From Selaginella moellendorffii (taxonomy: Eukaryota; Streptophyta; Lycopodiopsida; Selaginellales; Selaginellaceae), in contig NW_003314305.1 in NCBI RefSeq assembly GCF_000143415.4, forward strand, positions 26,391 to 90,390: 64,000 nt of DNA. The letters run 5' to 3'. The translations under genes and the position numbers were made by a program. Positions within the stretch are counted from its first letter, which is position 1. Each line of letters opens with the position of its first letter. The notes under the pieces are model-generated. The model was not told the origin of the DNA and made no database searches. It saw nothing but the letters and a program-made list of their open reading frames with translations. Shown one piece after another: positions 1 to 10,877 of this stretch.

Positions 1-265
1 GTTTCACCGACACGGGGAGTCGTGTCTATACCCTCGTGGCCCCCAAGCTTCCGTTGTCCAAGCTCCTTCCACCGCAAACCGGTTGTACGCGGGAGTGGGC
101 CCCCACCAGGTCGGGCTTTTGGATTTCATAGTGCTCCAGATACGTTTTTGCATATTGACGATGATTCCAGCGCCGCTGCCAACACCGACACGACCACCAC
201 CACCGCTTCTTCTTCAGACCACCATCGCCACAACCACTCGAGGTGCTACAAAGAATCGATCAAGA
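1..265. other. Unrecognised segment at window edge
   Basis: This GC-rich stretch joins the retroelement coding sequence at about position 265. Open frames on the plus strand are rich in Pro, Thr, Ser and His, including a (GAC/CAC)-rich run near 185-240, but match no family I recognise on either strand. Since another host fragment is inserted 150 bp further on, this could also be captured host DNA (inference). Confidence 0.4.
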
Positions 266-1188
266 AAATATTGGCTATGCTAGAAAAGTTAGATGAAGAA
301 AGATTATATGCTTTATGGACAATTGAAGCCATACAAGCTAGGAGAAAAGCTTATCATGATAGAAAACAGACTAAAAAGAAAACTGATAAATTTGAAGTTG
401 GAAATGTGCTCTCAGATGGCGGCGGCTCTTCGTTTTTGTTGTGCGCATCCCTCTTGCAAACCGGACAGAATGGCCGTCGAGTCGTAAGCCACTGGTCTAC
501 ACAAGCTGCGTGGAAATCTGGAAGAAGAGAAAGAAGTGCGTAAGAACAACATAGCACGAAGAGAAAACAAAGAAACTCACCATGGTGGCAAGGTAGAACT
601 CGGAGCTTTTCACCGGATTCATACTCTTCCAGGCAGATGGCGCAAGTATCTGACGTCCCCTGGCCATCGCCCAAGCATTTAAATATGACTGTAGGGAGAG
701 CTTTCACTTCCCGTGCGCTCATTCCGTAAGAGTCTCGCAAAAGTTTTGTTCTATGGTATAGAGGAAATGTCGACAAAATCGGAGGCAAATTGGTACATCA
801 ATGGGAAGGACCATTCAAGATCACAAGCATGCAAACACTTGGCACAGCTCATTTAGCGACATTCAATGATGAAGAAATTCAAATAGTTAATCTCAATAAA
901 TTGAGAAAATATCAAGAACCAAGTATAGCGTATATGCAAGCCAAGCACACCATGCTGGAATTGACTACCAATGAAACCAATACAACTCATGTTGTCCACA
1001 AAACAAGTCCACAACAATTACAAACAACTCTACTCCAGCAAAGACTTAGTGAAAATGCAAGAACACCATATGAACGAAACAATAAAATAGAGTTAGCCCT
1101 AACCCTGACGGCAAGGAAGTGCGCGCTGGAAGAGCACAAGGGTAAGCTTGAGTGGCAAGCAAATCTTGAGGTCACAAGTGCGCTATAG
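266..1188 (+). pseudogene. Ty3/gypsy integrase C-terminal region, interrupted
   Basis: Positions 266-410 encode an acidic/basic stretch with LDEERLYAL and RRKAYHDR, typical of the region after the DDE core of non-chromodomain Ty3/gypsy integrases, ending in FEVGNVL. The same module resumes at about 748 with VLWYRG, KLVHQWEGPFKI and a beta-rich tail (NLNKLRKY) running to a stop at 1186-1188. The 337 bp between are an inserted RING-H2 gene fragment on the other strand. The DDE core, RNase H and RT lie outside the window. The element at 40453-41272 has a related integrase C-terminus. Family assignment is secure; the exact lineage (Tat/Athila-like) is inference. Confidence 0.75.
411..747 (-). pseudogene. 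Captured RMR-type RING-H2 gene fragment with intron
   Basis: On the minus strand two exon pieces flank a 63-bp intron (580 to 518, GTGAGT donor, TTCCAG acceptor). Joined, they read through a C3H2C3 RING-H2 finger: TCAICLEEY, a CHH core, FHAACVDQWL and FCPVCKRDA. Upstream lies YGMSAREVKALP and downstream EPPPSEST, both characteristic of plant RMR proteins (PA domain, transmembrane helix, cytosolic RING; sorting receptors for the protein storage vacuole). The PA domain and membrane helix are absent, so this is a fragment. It sits inside the integrase C-terminus of a retroelement in reverse orientation, with GTGCT at 406-410 and GTTCT at 748-752 as a possible degenerate target duplication. Confidence 0.75.
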
Positions 1189-1317
1189 AGTGATTGTCAG
1201 CTAGGCGCCCTCACCCATCTCAAACGAGTGCATTAGATTCTAAGAAACACACAAATTGAGAGATACAAGAAGAAAGCAAGTAGAAAAGAGACTGCCCACA
1301 AAAGAAGCAAGAAGAGT

Positions 1318-3264
1318 GTGTTCATGAGTATAGAAAGAGCGCTCATATCTTTTCTTCTATTTGCATCACAGGTACAAGAGCATTCTCAACAGCGCCGAAG
1401 AGTTGACACAATGCGAACCAAGCAAACTCCCAAGACAGATACTGTCATCTTCTCACAAAATCTTGAGTGGCAATTTAATGCTGATGTCAAGTGTTGGACT
1501 CGCACTCACAACCTCTTCAACTTTGCAGAACGAATGGCGGGATATCTCATAAATCTGAGCAACGAGAAGGCTCACTTGATGGATCTCGCCACCGGCCAGG
1601 TTGAACTTGAAGATTCGGAGGTGGCAGCAGCTCTATGTCTCCCAGACGAAGGCGAGCTAGTCTTTGCTCCACGCACATGGGCTTTAAGTCACGACATCAT
1701 GAAAGATCTTGAGAGCTACAACTCAGTACTTAGTTTGCAATTCTCCAACATCAAGGACGAGCTCTACAAAATCTTCAAGTTCCTTGTTCTCAACCTGGAA
1801 TTTCAAAAGACTGCCACGACAGTGAGCAGATTAGTGGCCTTCATCTACGAGGATCTTCAAGCTGGGAAGAAAGTGGATTTAGCAGGATATGTGATCCTGA
1901 AGTTTCGCAGGGAACTTAAGAAGGTGACAGCAGATCTCAACACGAGGAGATGTGTGAAGACACTGATACTACCATATGTCCGAGCCATCATCATGCACAG
2001 AAGTCAAGCCATGGTGATCTACAGTCCACCACCTCTGCCTCCACAGCATGCAGCCACAAAAAGTTCAAAGCGCCAAGCTGAAGAACACTTGATGAACACC
2101 AAGAAGAAAAAGGTCCAGTGAAAGACAACAACAACTCCACAAAGAAAGACATGGGGACAAGGCCGTAGAAACGTTGTGCCTCCACATATTGACAGTGACG
2201 ATAGTGATGTGCAAACAATCCAGCACGAGTTGCCGAAATGACAACAACTAAAGAGAACCTTTAGCTCCAAAACAAAACGGCAACAGAGTTTGGCACCTAC
2301 TCAGCCATCAACGAAGAGCTTGCAGCCTCCTAGCACACCACAGCTGGATTTGCCACCATCACCACCACAGGAACCGGCACCATCTCTGTCTCCAGGTACA
2401 ACAATTCCAATGGACGATCACATTTCACTGACGCAGGATATTCTTGAAAATCCTGAGATGGTTACAAATCCACCATCTGTTGAGCAGGGGCACAACACTT
2501 TTTACGAACCACCCACACAGCAGGAGCAGACCGCTGAGCAACACCAGCCTCAGCAGCAGCTTCCACCATTGTAGCTTGTCGAACAGCACCAACATTCGCT
2601 GCCACAGCCTGCTGAGCAGCCGTCTCCACCACACCAGCGTGCTGAGGAGCAGCCATCTTTGCCACAACAGCCAACTGAGCTACAGCAGCCAGCTAAACTG
2701 CACCAGACATTTGCTCCAGCCACCACCACTGCCGACAACATGCAGCCGCCTTGTTCAACAATGCAACGCCAATTTCATCATGAGCGCATGAACAACAAGC
2801 GCCACCACTACAATCCGGAGCAGCAGGAGCATCATCATCAGGAGCAGCAGCAACCGAAAGTGATCCGTCCCATGCCTACAAACTTCCTGGAGCAGTACCA
2901 TAACTCCAACATGGTGGTGTACACACGGGATGGCATGGAGAGCTTCTTTCACAATGTTTTTGCACGCCACACGAGGAGAAAATGGCGAGCATGGCTCAGG
3001 AACTCGATCAGGTAAAAGGAATCCTTCGCACTATACAGGCTCATGGACTTCCAACACCAAACATCTGCTGAGAATCTTTTGAGTTAGCGCAGCAGTACCA
3101 ACTCAAGAATGCCCGCCTCACCAAAGAGAACATGGAGCTCAAGGCCTGACTACAAGTGTTCGAGATTGCCATAAAGAACTACACTCGTGACGAGCTCAAG
3201 GACTACGAGGAAGAACCAGAGGCTAACACCACAACTACTACTACCACCACAATGGAAGCTTGAG
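1318..3264 (+). pseudogene. Retroelement third ORF downstream of pol, decayed
   Basis: One frame stays largely open from 1318 to about 2970, broken by stops at 2119-2121, 2239-2241 and 2572-2574. A frame change near 2970 then leads to a coiled-coil-like tail (MASMAQELDQV..., then LKNARLTKENMELKA) with further stops to about 3264. The first 250 residues are an alpha-helical domain with no transmembrane segment, ending in a KKKKV basic patch. The middle is Pro/Gln/His-rich. The position after integrase and before the presumed 3' LTR matches the extra ORF of some plant Ty3/gypsy lineages. I do not recognise the fold, and the function is unknown. Confidence 0.55.
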
Positions 3265-6200
3265 CTGCAAGAGTTGCTCAACTCTAGTCGTCGGAGAGTA
3301 GAAAGGTACATGCATTTTTGCATCATGATTTTTGCACAAAGGCATTTCCTGAGTCAGGAATTGAGATCAGGATTACTTCCAGTCTAAATTCCTGATTTGG
3401 ATGACTGGGCATGTAGTGGTTATATAGGCTGGTGATAGCATGCTAGACCTATCCCCTTTCTGTTTTTTTATATCCTTGGCCATAATAACATACACTCCAC
3501 TTGCTCAACATTTACTCTTCCCTTCCATGCCTATCTTACTCACTGCCTTTTAGGGATCAAGGCTGTGAGATGTGCAACAATCTCAACTTCAACATCTTTG
3601 CAACAGCATATGGCTAAGTATTTCTTTCCTTTTTATGTTTGGATCTAGTTTAGATTAGAGAGGATTCACAAGATCATTGTAAAGGTGATTTTGTAGTTTT
3701 CCAAACATCTCAACAGAAGGCCCTATTCCTATACATCTTCCTTGAATGCCAACACTTTTGAATATTGCTCTAAAGCACATATCGAGATAGACAAGCTTCA
3801 TATAAACTCATCTTCCCTTTCCTTGCCTCAAAAGAATGCAAATTCTAGTGCTTACTTTCAAAGAGATTCACAATTAGGGTGTAAATGAGGTCCTCAAGTG
3901 GTTGATCATAATGGAAAAGGCAATATTAAGAGTTTATAATTTGTGAAGAAAAAATAGAAACCAACATGAAAAGAGTGATGTCCCCACTGGAACATCCTAA
4001 CCTCCCACCACCCTAACCATGACTTAAGTTGTGGTAGACAACTTATGTTCATATGGCCATTTTCACATTACCACATTCGGATCTTGTTTGCTTTTGCCTC
4101 ATACTCTCCTTCAGAAGGTGCAACTTACCACAACTCTTTAAACATTGATTGACATTCTAGCATGATAAGGTGGCAGTGTTGGTTTAGGATTTGAGCCTAA
4201 TAGAACTCACAAATCCTCTCATGACCTTCTAATAGTTGACCATTCCCAAAAACTACTCGGACACTATTCTAGTTTGCACCAGCCCTATCTACTATGAAAC
4301 CGTAGAAGTTTGCAGGCTTACTAGTCCGTTTTAGGACAATATCGGAGAGGGACTTCCAAAATATTTTCTAGGCTGTCTAGTCTTGTACTTTAAACTTTAC
4401 TGTCGCAATTGTCAAGTTACAACATAATCTATGAAAACACAAATATTACAACAATTTCAATATAATAAGAATAAAAATTATCTTGGATCATACACATGAG
4501 CTCCCATAGTTGTCCAACCCAATATGCATTCCATATGGTCAAAATATACCCATGCATTTACAAAGTCACTGGACCCAAACATGTCCATTTAGGAGACAAG
4601 ATCTACATCAAAGGCAGGGCCCATGGTACACATTTTAAAGATGAAGGGGCACTTCTGCTCATTCACAACTTGGTCTGGAAACAAACTTTTGTGGATGAAC
4701 TCATATAGATAGGTCCATTTCAATTCAAGCATAGAGTCAATTTTTTATTGCAATTTCCCCTCTTCAGATTCACACTACCAAGATTTTATCTTAAATAATA
4801 TTATATAACAGACATACCTCCTTAGGCTAGTAGCAGGTTGTACTCCTCATAGTAAGTCTCACAAGCTAACCTCATTTAGTTGAGTCTTTTGGCAATTTGG
4901 ATTAAGTAAGGTGTTTGCAATAAAATCCTTAAGAACGGTCTTCTGAACATGCTTCGGAGTTGCAAGTGAATTTCTCATGGTCTCTTCCTGCATAACATCT
5001 TTGAAACAGTTGAGAGAACTCCTTTATATCCCTTCCTGCATTGGACGCATGTGTGTGCCAACATGTACTGCATCTCTTCTAGCCACTCCATCTTGTGAAA
5101 GCAAGTAGTACATCTTGGACTCAGATATAACACAATATAGAAGAGCATTTTTACAGAATTGACACTTGAATCCAACAACAATGGTGTCATAGACTGAAGG
5201 ATTGACTACAAACCCTTTGAAGAATATAAAATTTCTACAATAGTCTCAATTGCATGCTTTATCTATGCAATTTAAATGCCTGTCACAATGAACTATAGAC
5301 ACTGTGCCTTCAAAATGTTGGAAGTGTATAGTTTTGATCTTGCACTAATTGTGGACATTTTGCTTGGTTTCCATCCTCTTTTGTTTGGAACCTGTGCTGT
5401 TAATATAAGGTGGTAGCTATAAAGTGGTAGCTTGAAGAAAATATTGTTGTTGTAAAAGGATGGAAGGTCACTCATGAGCTTATACAAAAACAAATGCATG
5501 TCGATTGAGAGGCATGAAAACTAGAAAGCATTGTTAACGGCTTTAAATATTGCTAAAGCTGGAGTTAGAGCTAGTGAGTACGGCACTGACACTAGCATGA
5601 CTTCTCCACTTAAACTAGAAGAGGATGAAAGGATAACAACTAACTCTTGCTTCACATTCACTTTGGTTAAAGTGCATCTTAGCACTTTTACTAAAGATCC
5701 AAAAACTTGAATCTCTTTTGACTTGGAATTCTACAAATCCTATTGCTGTTCACCCTCGCCCATACTGGAAAGAAGAAACTCTGAGCATACAACTATACTG
5801 GTGTCATTGCAAATCATAGCCTCTAAATAAATAAAGCCAAGACAAAGATCAAAATGCCTACATAAAAAACTTTTGGAAACAATACTCTTAGAGAACAAAA
5901 GAGGTGGATAATCTCGAAAATGAAGAAAAAACCTCTCCATCCTTCTCAATAAGTTTTAGAATTATCTCTCTTTATGCTACTTGTAAAAATCCATAGTGAA
6001 ACATAATTGAAATTTAAATAGAGCAATAAGAAGAATATCAACAATGTATAAATGAATTTAAATTCTATAGCAAATTTAATATATGCAAGTGTGACAATAT
6101 TAATATTGCTATCATCTATTATGATGTCTAATGCATGTATACACATAGATCCAAGGAAGGATTTTCAGCACATGAAGTTTGATAATCAATAATGATATTT

Positions 6201-6780
6201 TGCTATAGTGTGTTAATCCAAAAGATCCAATCTGATTGTTAGCACATATGATGTGTCAAGTTGTCAAATCTTAAGTGGTAGATGATGATAATTCTTGTCA
6301 AATCTTATTCTTCAATGACAGATTTGATTCATAGTACAGCTCAAGTTTTATCCATAATTGTAAACACTACTCAATGACATTTAAAGCATGTGCCTATTAT
6401 TTAGGATTTAATACAACATAAAATAAATTTCTGGAAGAGGATTCATCTATTCATATGAATATAGTACAATATATTTTAATGTGCCTTATTTATACTCTTT
6501 AAAGTTCTTATAACGATTCCAAAGTATTTACAAAATATTGATAAGAATGCATCCTTTCTAGATAAATTTGAAAAAAATAGTACCATATCTCTAATAACAG
6601 AAACATTGGTAGGTGCTATTTATATCATCATTAAAATATAAAAAATAAAGAACCATAATTCACATATAATAATAATGATAAGATAAAATAAGATCAAAGA
6701 TATTGTGATGGTTGAGATTTAGGTTATTTGGAATGAATGGCCAGGATGAGAGATTGGTTAGCCATCAAGATTAGGGTTAG
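3265..6780. other. AT-rich non-coding DNA, probable 3' LTR remains then nothing recognisable
   Basis: No gene-like reading frame longer than about 80 codons is credible. The first few hundred bases (purine-rich GAGAGTAGAAAGG near 3293, a TATATA motif near 3421, T-rich stretches) are where the 3' LTR of the upstream element should lie, but with no second LTR in the window it cannot be bounded. From about 3900 the DNA is AT-rich with scattered stops in all frames. I see no RNA gene. Confidence 0.5.
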
Positions 6781-6857
6781 GGTAGCTGCCAAGATTAGGT
6801 TACTATTTGTGCTATGGAGAGATTGAGGGGTTGAGCGTCAAAAAGATCAAGGGATTG

Positions 6858-7108
6858 GAACTTGGGCAGCCACCTCAGGCACTTTAGCCGCTCGACGGGC
6901 AAGGTTATTTGAATAACTTCAGCCCCTCGGGCGGCCAAACTGCCCAAGGTTGAGCTCGTGCCAGCCACCTTAAGCACTTTTGCTGCTAAGGGGTCGAGGT
7001 TATTCAAATAACCTTGGCCCCTCCTGCCCCGAAAGCGCTCAAGGTTGAGCTCAAGTCGGCCACCTCAGGCAATTTAGCTGCCAAGGGGGCTGAGGTTATT
7101 CAAATAAC
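6858..7108. repeat. Palindromic tandem array, left part (~96-bp unit)
   Basis: About two and a half units of a ~96-bp repeat. Each unit centres on GGTTATTCAAATAACC-like palindromes (about 6903, 6998, 7094). On either side lie CCTCGGCCCCTNGGGCGGC and an AAAGTGCC element, repeated in inverted form (GGCACTTTGGC, CCNAAGGGGCCNAGG), so a single unit can fold on itself almost completely. The array is split at 7108 by the chromovirus and continues at 20975. Confidence 0.8.
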
Positions 7109-8197
7109 TGTAAGGAACCAACTCGCCAAGGTGTCGTAGGCTAAAGGAACCCCGAAAGCATGACAAATATGACAAAGAGTTCATCGGATGGGACCAAGTC
7201 AAAGATCGAGTCCAAGACCGACTCGGGGACCGAGTTCGAGTCCGAGTTTGAGACCGAGTTCAAGACGGAGTCCGAGATCCGAAATTGGGTCCGAGACCGA
7301 GTCCGAGGTCGAGTCCGAGGTCGGGTCCAAGATCGGGTCCAAGATCGAGTCCGAGACCGAATCCGAAGTCGGATCCGAAATCGGGTCCGAGATCGAGCTA
7401 GAGACTAAGTCCAAATACTAATACGGGTCAAGGGGTGAAAGCCCAAAGCGTGCGTCTCCCAGGGGGGGGGGGGCTGCAAGGGGTTCCAAAAGTATAGTAA
7501 GGATAGTGAAGTCCAAGAACCAGTTTTGAAGGGACTCTCCAGTTGGGCTTCCAAACCGACTTGAGGTTGAGACTGGGACCGAGGGGCCTTGGGTGGGAGT
7601 GAGCATGGACTTGGCTGGTGCCGGAGGGGCCATCCAAGGAAGTGCTCAAGAGCAGCTCCCACTCCCGAAAGGGAAACCGATTGCGGTGCTCCCGGCTCAT
7701 GTGGAGTGGTGCCCCACTTGAGTACCATGCGGCTCATTGGTCCTCGCCCTTCCTAGGGGCTTGGGCCTTCCTTCGGGATGGAAGTGGGGGGGTAGAGGTA
7801 CCCATACCGGGCCGCTAGGCCACGGTGTTTTGCCCCGGCGTCCCGAAGCAAGTGTTGCACTCAAGACTTGGGATTTAGAGGGTCCCATGATCAAGTCTTG
7901 TGGTACCAAGGGATGTTAAGAACCTGGAAGCTTGGTGTGCTTGGCTGCTTGTGCTTGTGGGGAGTGTAGCCGAACCTTAAGTCCAATCTAACCCGGGGAG
8001 GGGGATTGGGAGTGATTTGGGAATTCGTGGATGGATGGCTAACACTCTGTTACTCGTGCAGTGAGTAGCTGAGACTAAGTAGGAGCTGGTACCATAGGCA
8101 AGAACCTTGGCAAGGGAACTTAGCAAAAGCCAAGGCAGTGTGGGACGGATAGACGAGGTAAGCTGGCAAATTGGAAAGGAAAAATTTGTGGCTTACA
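7109..8197 (+). repeat. 5' LTR of chromovirus (1089 bp)
   Basis: Direct repeat of 19159-20974 outside the gap; both copies begin TGTAAGGAACCAACTCG and end TTTGTGGCTTACA. It contains a GAGTCC/GAGACC hexamer tract (about 7200-7410) and a 12-13 G run near 7460. Outside the gap the two copies differ only by scattered substitutions and small indels, so the insertion is not very old. Tandem hexamers create spurious open frames on both strands. Confidence 0.92.
7190..7415 (+). repeat. Hexanucleotide tract (GAGWCC)n inside LTR
   Basis: Runs of GAGTCC, GAGACC, GAGGTC and GAGATC in register, readable in several frames as Glu/Ser, Arg/Val or Asp/Ser repeats. The equivalent place in the 3' LTR is the 957-N gap, suggesting that copy is expanded or unassemblable there. 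Confidence 0.85.
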
Positions 8198-8198
8198 A

Positions 8199-8212
8199 TT
8201 TGGTATGAGAGC
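8199..8212 (+). other. Primer binding site (tRNA-iMet type)
   Basis: TTTGGTATGAGAGC directly follows the 5' LTR with one base between. It differs by one base from the usual plant initiator-methionine tRNA primer site TGGTATCAGAGC. Its position and match support the LTR end at 8197. Confidence 0.8.
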
Positions 8213-8256
8213 CTTTTCCTCAGTTCTAGCGAAGGATAGAGGCGGATTGCTGGGAG

Positions 8257-9250
8257 ATGGCAAGGGCAGGGCGTAAGCGAACCCGGGCGGAGACGGAACC
8301 TCCGCCGGAGCTGGAGCCTCCGGTCGAACAAGAGGCTATGGATGAGGAATCCTTGCATGAGGAGGACTCCAGTGAGGAAATTTCCAAACAGGAGTCCGGT
8401 GGCGAGGTTCGGTCATCCAAGGCTCAATTGGATGTGCTAGAAGGACAGTTGGCACAGACCAATGCCTTGCTGGAGACTCTCGTACGCAAGTTAAAGCGTG
8501 ACGAGAAGCGGAAGAAAAAGCGAAAGACTGCGGATGCTAGCAGCGCAGAAGGTGCGGACCCTTCGGCAGGGACTGAGGCAAAACCAAACAAGGTCGAACA
8601 AACTGAAGTGGAATCAGTCCCTCAAGCAGTTCCCAAGTACAAACCAAAGCCCCCACCGGTCTTCGAGTGAATGACTATAAGGTTGTGGAGGATTGGTTTT
8701 ACGATATGGAGGACTACTTCCGAGCGTTGCGGTTGCCGAGCTCGGAGAAGGTCCCATGTGCAAAACCATACTTGGCAGATAATGCCAAGTCTTGGTGGAG
8801 AACGACGGAGGCCAACGAAGGACCAGTGGCCACTTGGGACATGATGAAGGCGAGAATCCGCGCAACATACGTTCCTCCAAATGCCACTCTGCATCTTAGA
8901 GATGAGCTGAGTAGGCTGAAGTAGACTGGAACCATCCAGGAATATGTGAATGGGTTCATGGCAAAGAGGATACTTGTCACGGACATGGGGGATATGGATG
9001 CGTTCCATGCCTTCATATCAGGTTTGCAAACCTGGGCTCACGGTGAGGTGATGCGCTGGAACCCGACCAACTACAAGGAAGCGTTGGATGCGGCCATCAA
9101 GGTGCATTTCAACGATAACCTGCGAAAGGGGAACACGACGGGGTCGGGATCCACGTTTAGCAAAGGGGCCAAACCAAGGGGAACGTATAGCAGGGGGAAA
9201 TTCAAGAAGAGTTTCTCTAAGAATGAGTCCTCAGGGTTCCGGAAAGAAGC
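8257..9250 (+). pseudogene. Chromovirus gag (capsid), frameshifted and truncated
   Basis: The reading frame starts at ATG 8257 with a charged N-terminus (RKRTRAETEPPPE) and a Lys-rich helix. It then shifts near 8665 into a frame carrying the Retrotrans_gag core: VEDWFYDMEDYF, AKSWWRTTEA, ATWDMMKARI, TIQEYVNGF. A TAG at 8922-8924 replaces a codon where Gln is expected (consistent with C to T). The frame continues to a basic Gly/Ser/Lys tail and ends where the foreign segment begins. The CCHC zinc knuckle and protease that should follow are missing. It would have formed the virus-like particle shell; this copy is dead. Confidence 0.85.
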
Positions 9251-9433
9251 TCTATTTCGTTAAAGTGGGGTTTATTCAGTAAAATGGGACTAGGTACAAA
9301 TTTTCAAGTATTTGAAAATGACGTGAAATTATATGTTTTTTGTCCAGGGGCTAGACATATTTGGGGCATGGTGACTAGCGCGGTGACTTTGTGTCCAGAC
9401 TAAGTCCATCTGGTTGTATAATAAATCTCATTA

Positions 9434-10844
9434 TCAAGGTGAACAAGCCGAATCTGAAGCTAAAGAAGAGCGATGGCATGTGCGCACACACTATTTGTTT
9501 GTTCATTGAGCGTGTGGTGAGCTTTCCAAGATGAATGTCATTCCTATTAGCCAGACATATAACTTAATGGTGAGAACATTTAGATATTATTCAATGTTAT
9601 CTTTTTCTAACGAATCTAATTGTGAAGGTGTAGCAAGAGGCATTGCTAGTCTGGAGAAGTCATTTAACTCATTTGACCCTTAGTGTATTTTCATGAAACT
9701 AAATAACATTCATATTATTAAGGAATTTCTCTAGTACCTTTTTTTTACGACATAGAGGCTTGCATTTCTTTCAAAGGTGATTTAGTAAAAGGCCTGAGGG
9801 CACATGCCATTCTATTTCTCAGACCGGTATTAAGATATACTAGTGCAAAGGGAAAAAGGTATTTGGTGATCAAGTAAATGGCATGAGGGCACACGCCATT
9901 ATAAGCCTAAGCGCTAGTGGACACCTCCTTTTTGGTACTCTCAGCGGTACTATCATCCTTCTCCGGGTCAGTTGTTTTGCTTTGGATTGTTGTCTCTGAC
10001 GTTACTGGGGCATTCTCGATAGTTGTTAATGTTGCCGTTTGTTCAGAAAAATGATCACCTGGAGTATAGTACGGGGAGTTTGGAAGACTTATATATTCTA
10101 CATCTTCACCTATCTCCTTCTCCGTCTCCTTTTCTGCCTCACTTACAGATTTTGTGCTTGCCATGAGAACGCTCTTCACCCTAAAATATGGAGTTCGTTG
10201 TGTTATAAAAGGAAACCAACACACACGCTGCAAGGGAATGATGGTACATAAAGCACGTAAGCCCACAATATGGGTTTATGTGCCATTAATATGGGCCACA
10301 CGCCATATTATTAGATTTATGCACATGTGATTGGTAAATACATATGTCACATCATCTTTGTTTTACCTCACACACTATATCAGGCCTAATGAACCATATC
10401 ACATGTGCACACATGCTATATATATGGAGAAGTATTATGCAAGGATAGAAAAATTCAATGCATGATTGTGGAGAGCAATGGCATGAAGCCACATGCTAAA
10501 TAACATTTTAGAGAAAGAATTAAAATAGAAACATACAAACTGTACTGAGTGGACCAAGACTTAGAAGTGCACAATTGAATGAGGTATTTCTAATAAATAT
10601 TTCACTCACCTCATATAGGAATGGCTACCACTCTCAAATGGCATATCACCTCATGCCATCACCTCGCAATTTGTTATAACAATCTGATGAATTCATATTC
10701 GGCTTGTTCACCTTGAACTTTAAGTAAGATTTGCTAGAACAACTAAGAATTTATACTTGTTATTTGTATCATCTCACCTAGGAATGGCGTAAGGCCACAT
10801 GCCATCACGCCTCCTCTGATTCAGATTCGGATTGTTCACCTTGA
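9434..10844. repeat. 25-bp motif: one copy inverted relative to two others
   Basis: Positions 9434-9458 carry a 25-mer beginning TCAAGGTGAACAAGCCG. Its reverse complement occurs with one mismatch at 10692-10716 and again with one at 10820-10844. The core reads TTCGGCTTGTTCACCTTGA on the plus strand. The copies lie in the non-coding part downstream of the DUF7869 gene. Confidence 0.8.
9907..10198 (-). CDS. Short acidic Ser/Thr/Glu-rich ORF, possible terminal exon
   Basis: A minus-strand frame encodes about 90 residues from VKSVLMASTKS: a Glu/Lys helix (EAEKETEKEIGEDVEY), then a Thr/Ser/Pro-rich tail ending KKEVSTSA just before palindrome 9878-9899. An acceptor-like TTTTAG precedes the VKS codons, so it may be a downstream exon of the DUF7869 gene, whose last recognisable codons end at a GTGAGA donor near 10892. 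The available acceptors do not keep an open frame, so this remains a weak call with no recognised domain. Confidence 0.25.
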
Positions 10845-10877
10845 AATAAAATACATTAGAAACTTAATAAAGGAATA

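Noticed and set aside
2425-2970. Minus-strand Trp/Leu/Cys-rich frames
   Set aside because: Shadows of the Gln/Pro/His-rich third ORF.
3400-6780. Possible defined LTR with TATATA near 3421
   Set aside because: No second copy in the window to set its ends.
7160-7421. Overlapping open frames with Glu/Ser, Arg/Val or Asp/Ser repeats on both strands
   Set aside because: They are translations of the GAGWCC hexamer tract inside the LTR.
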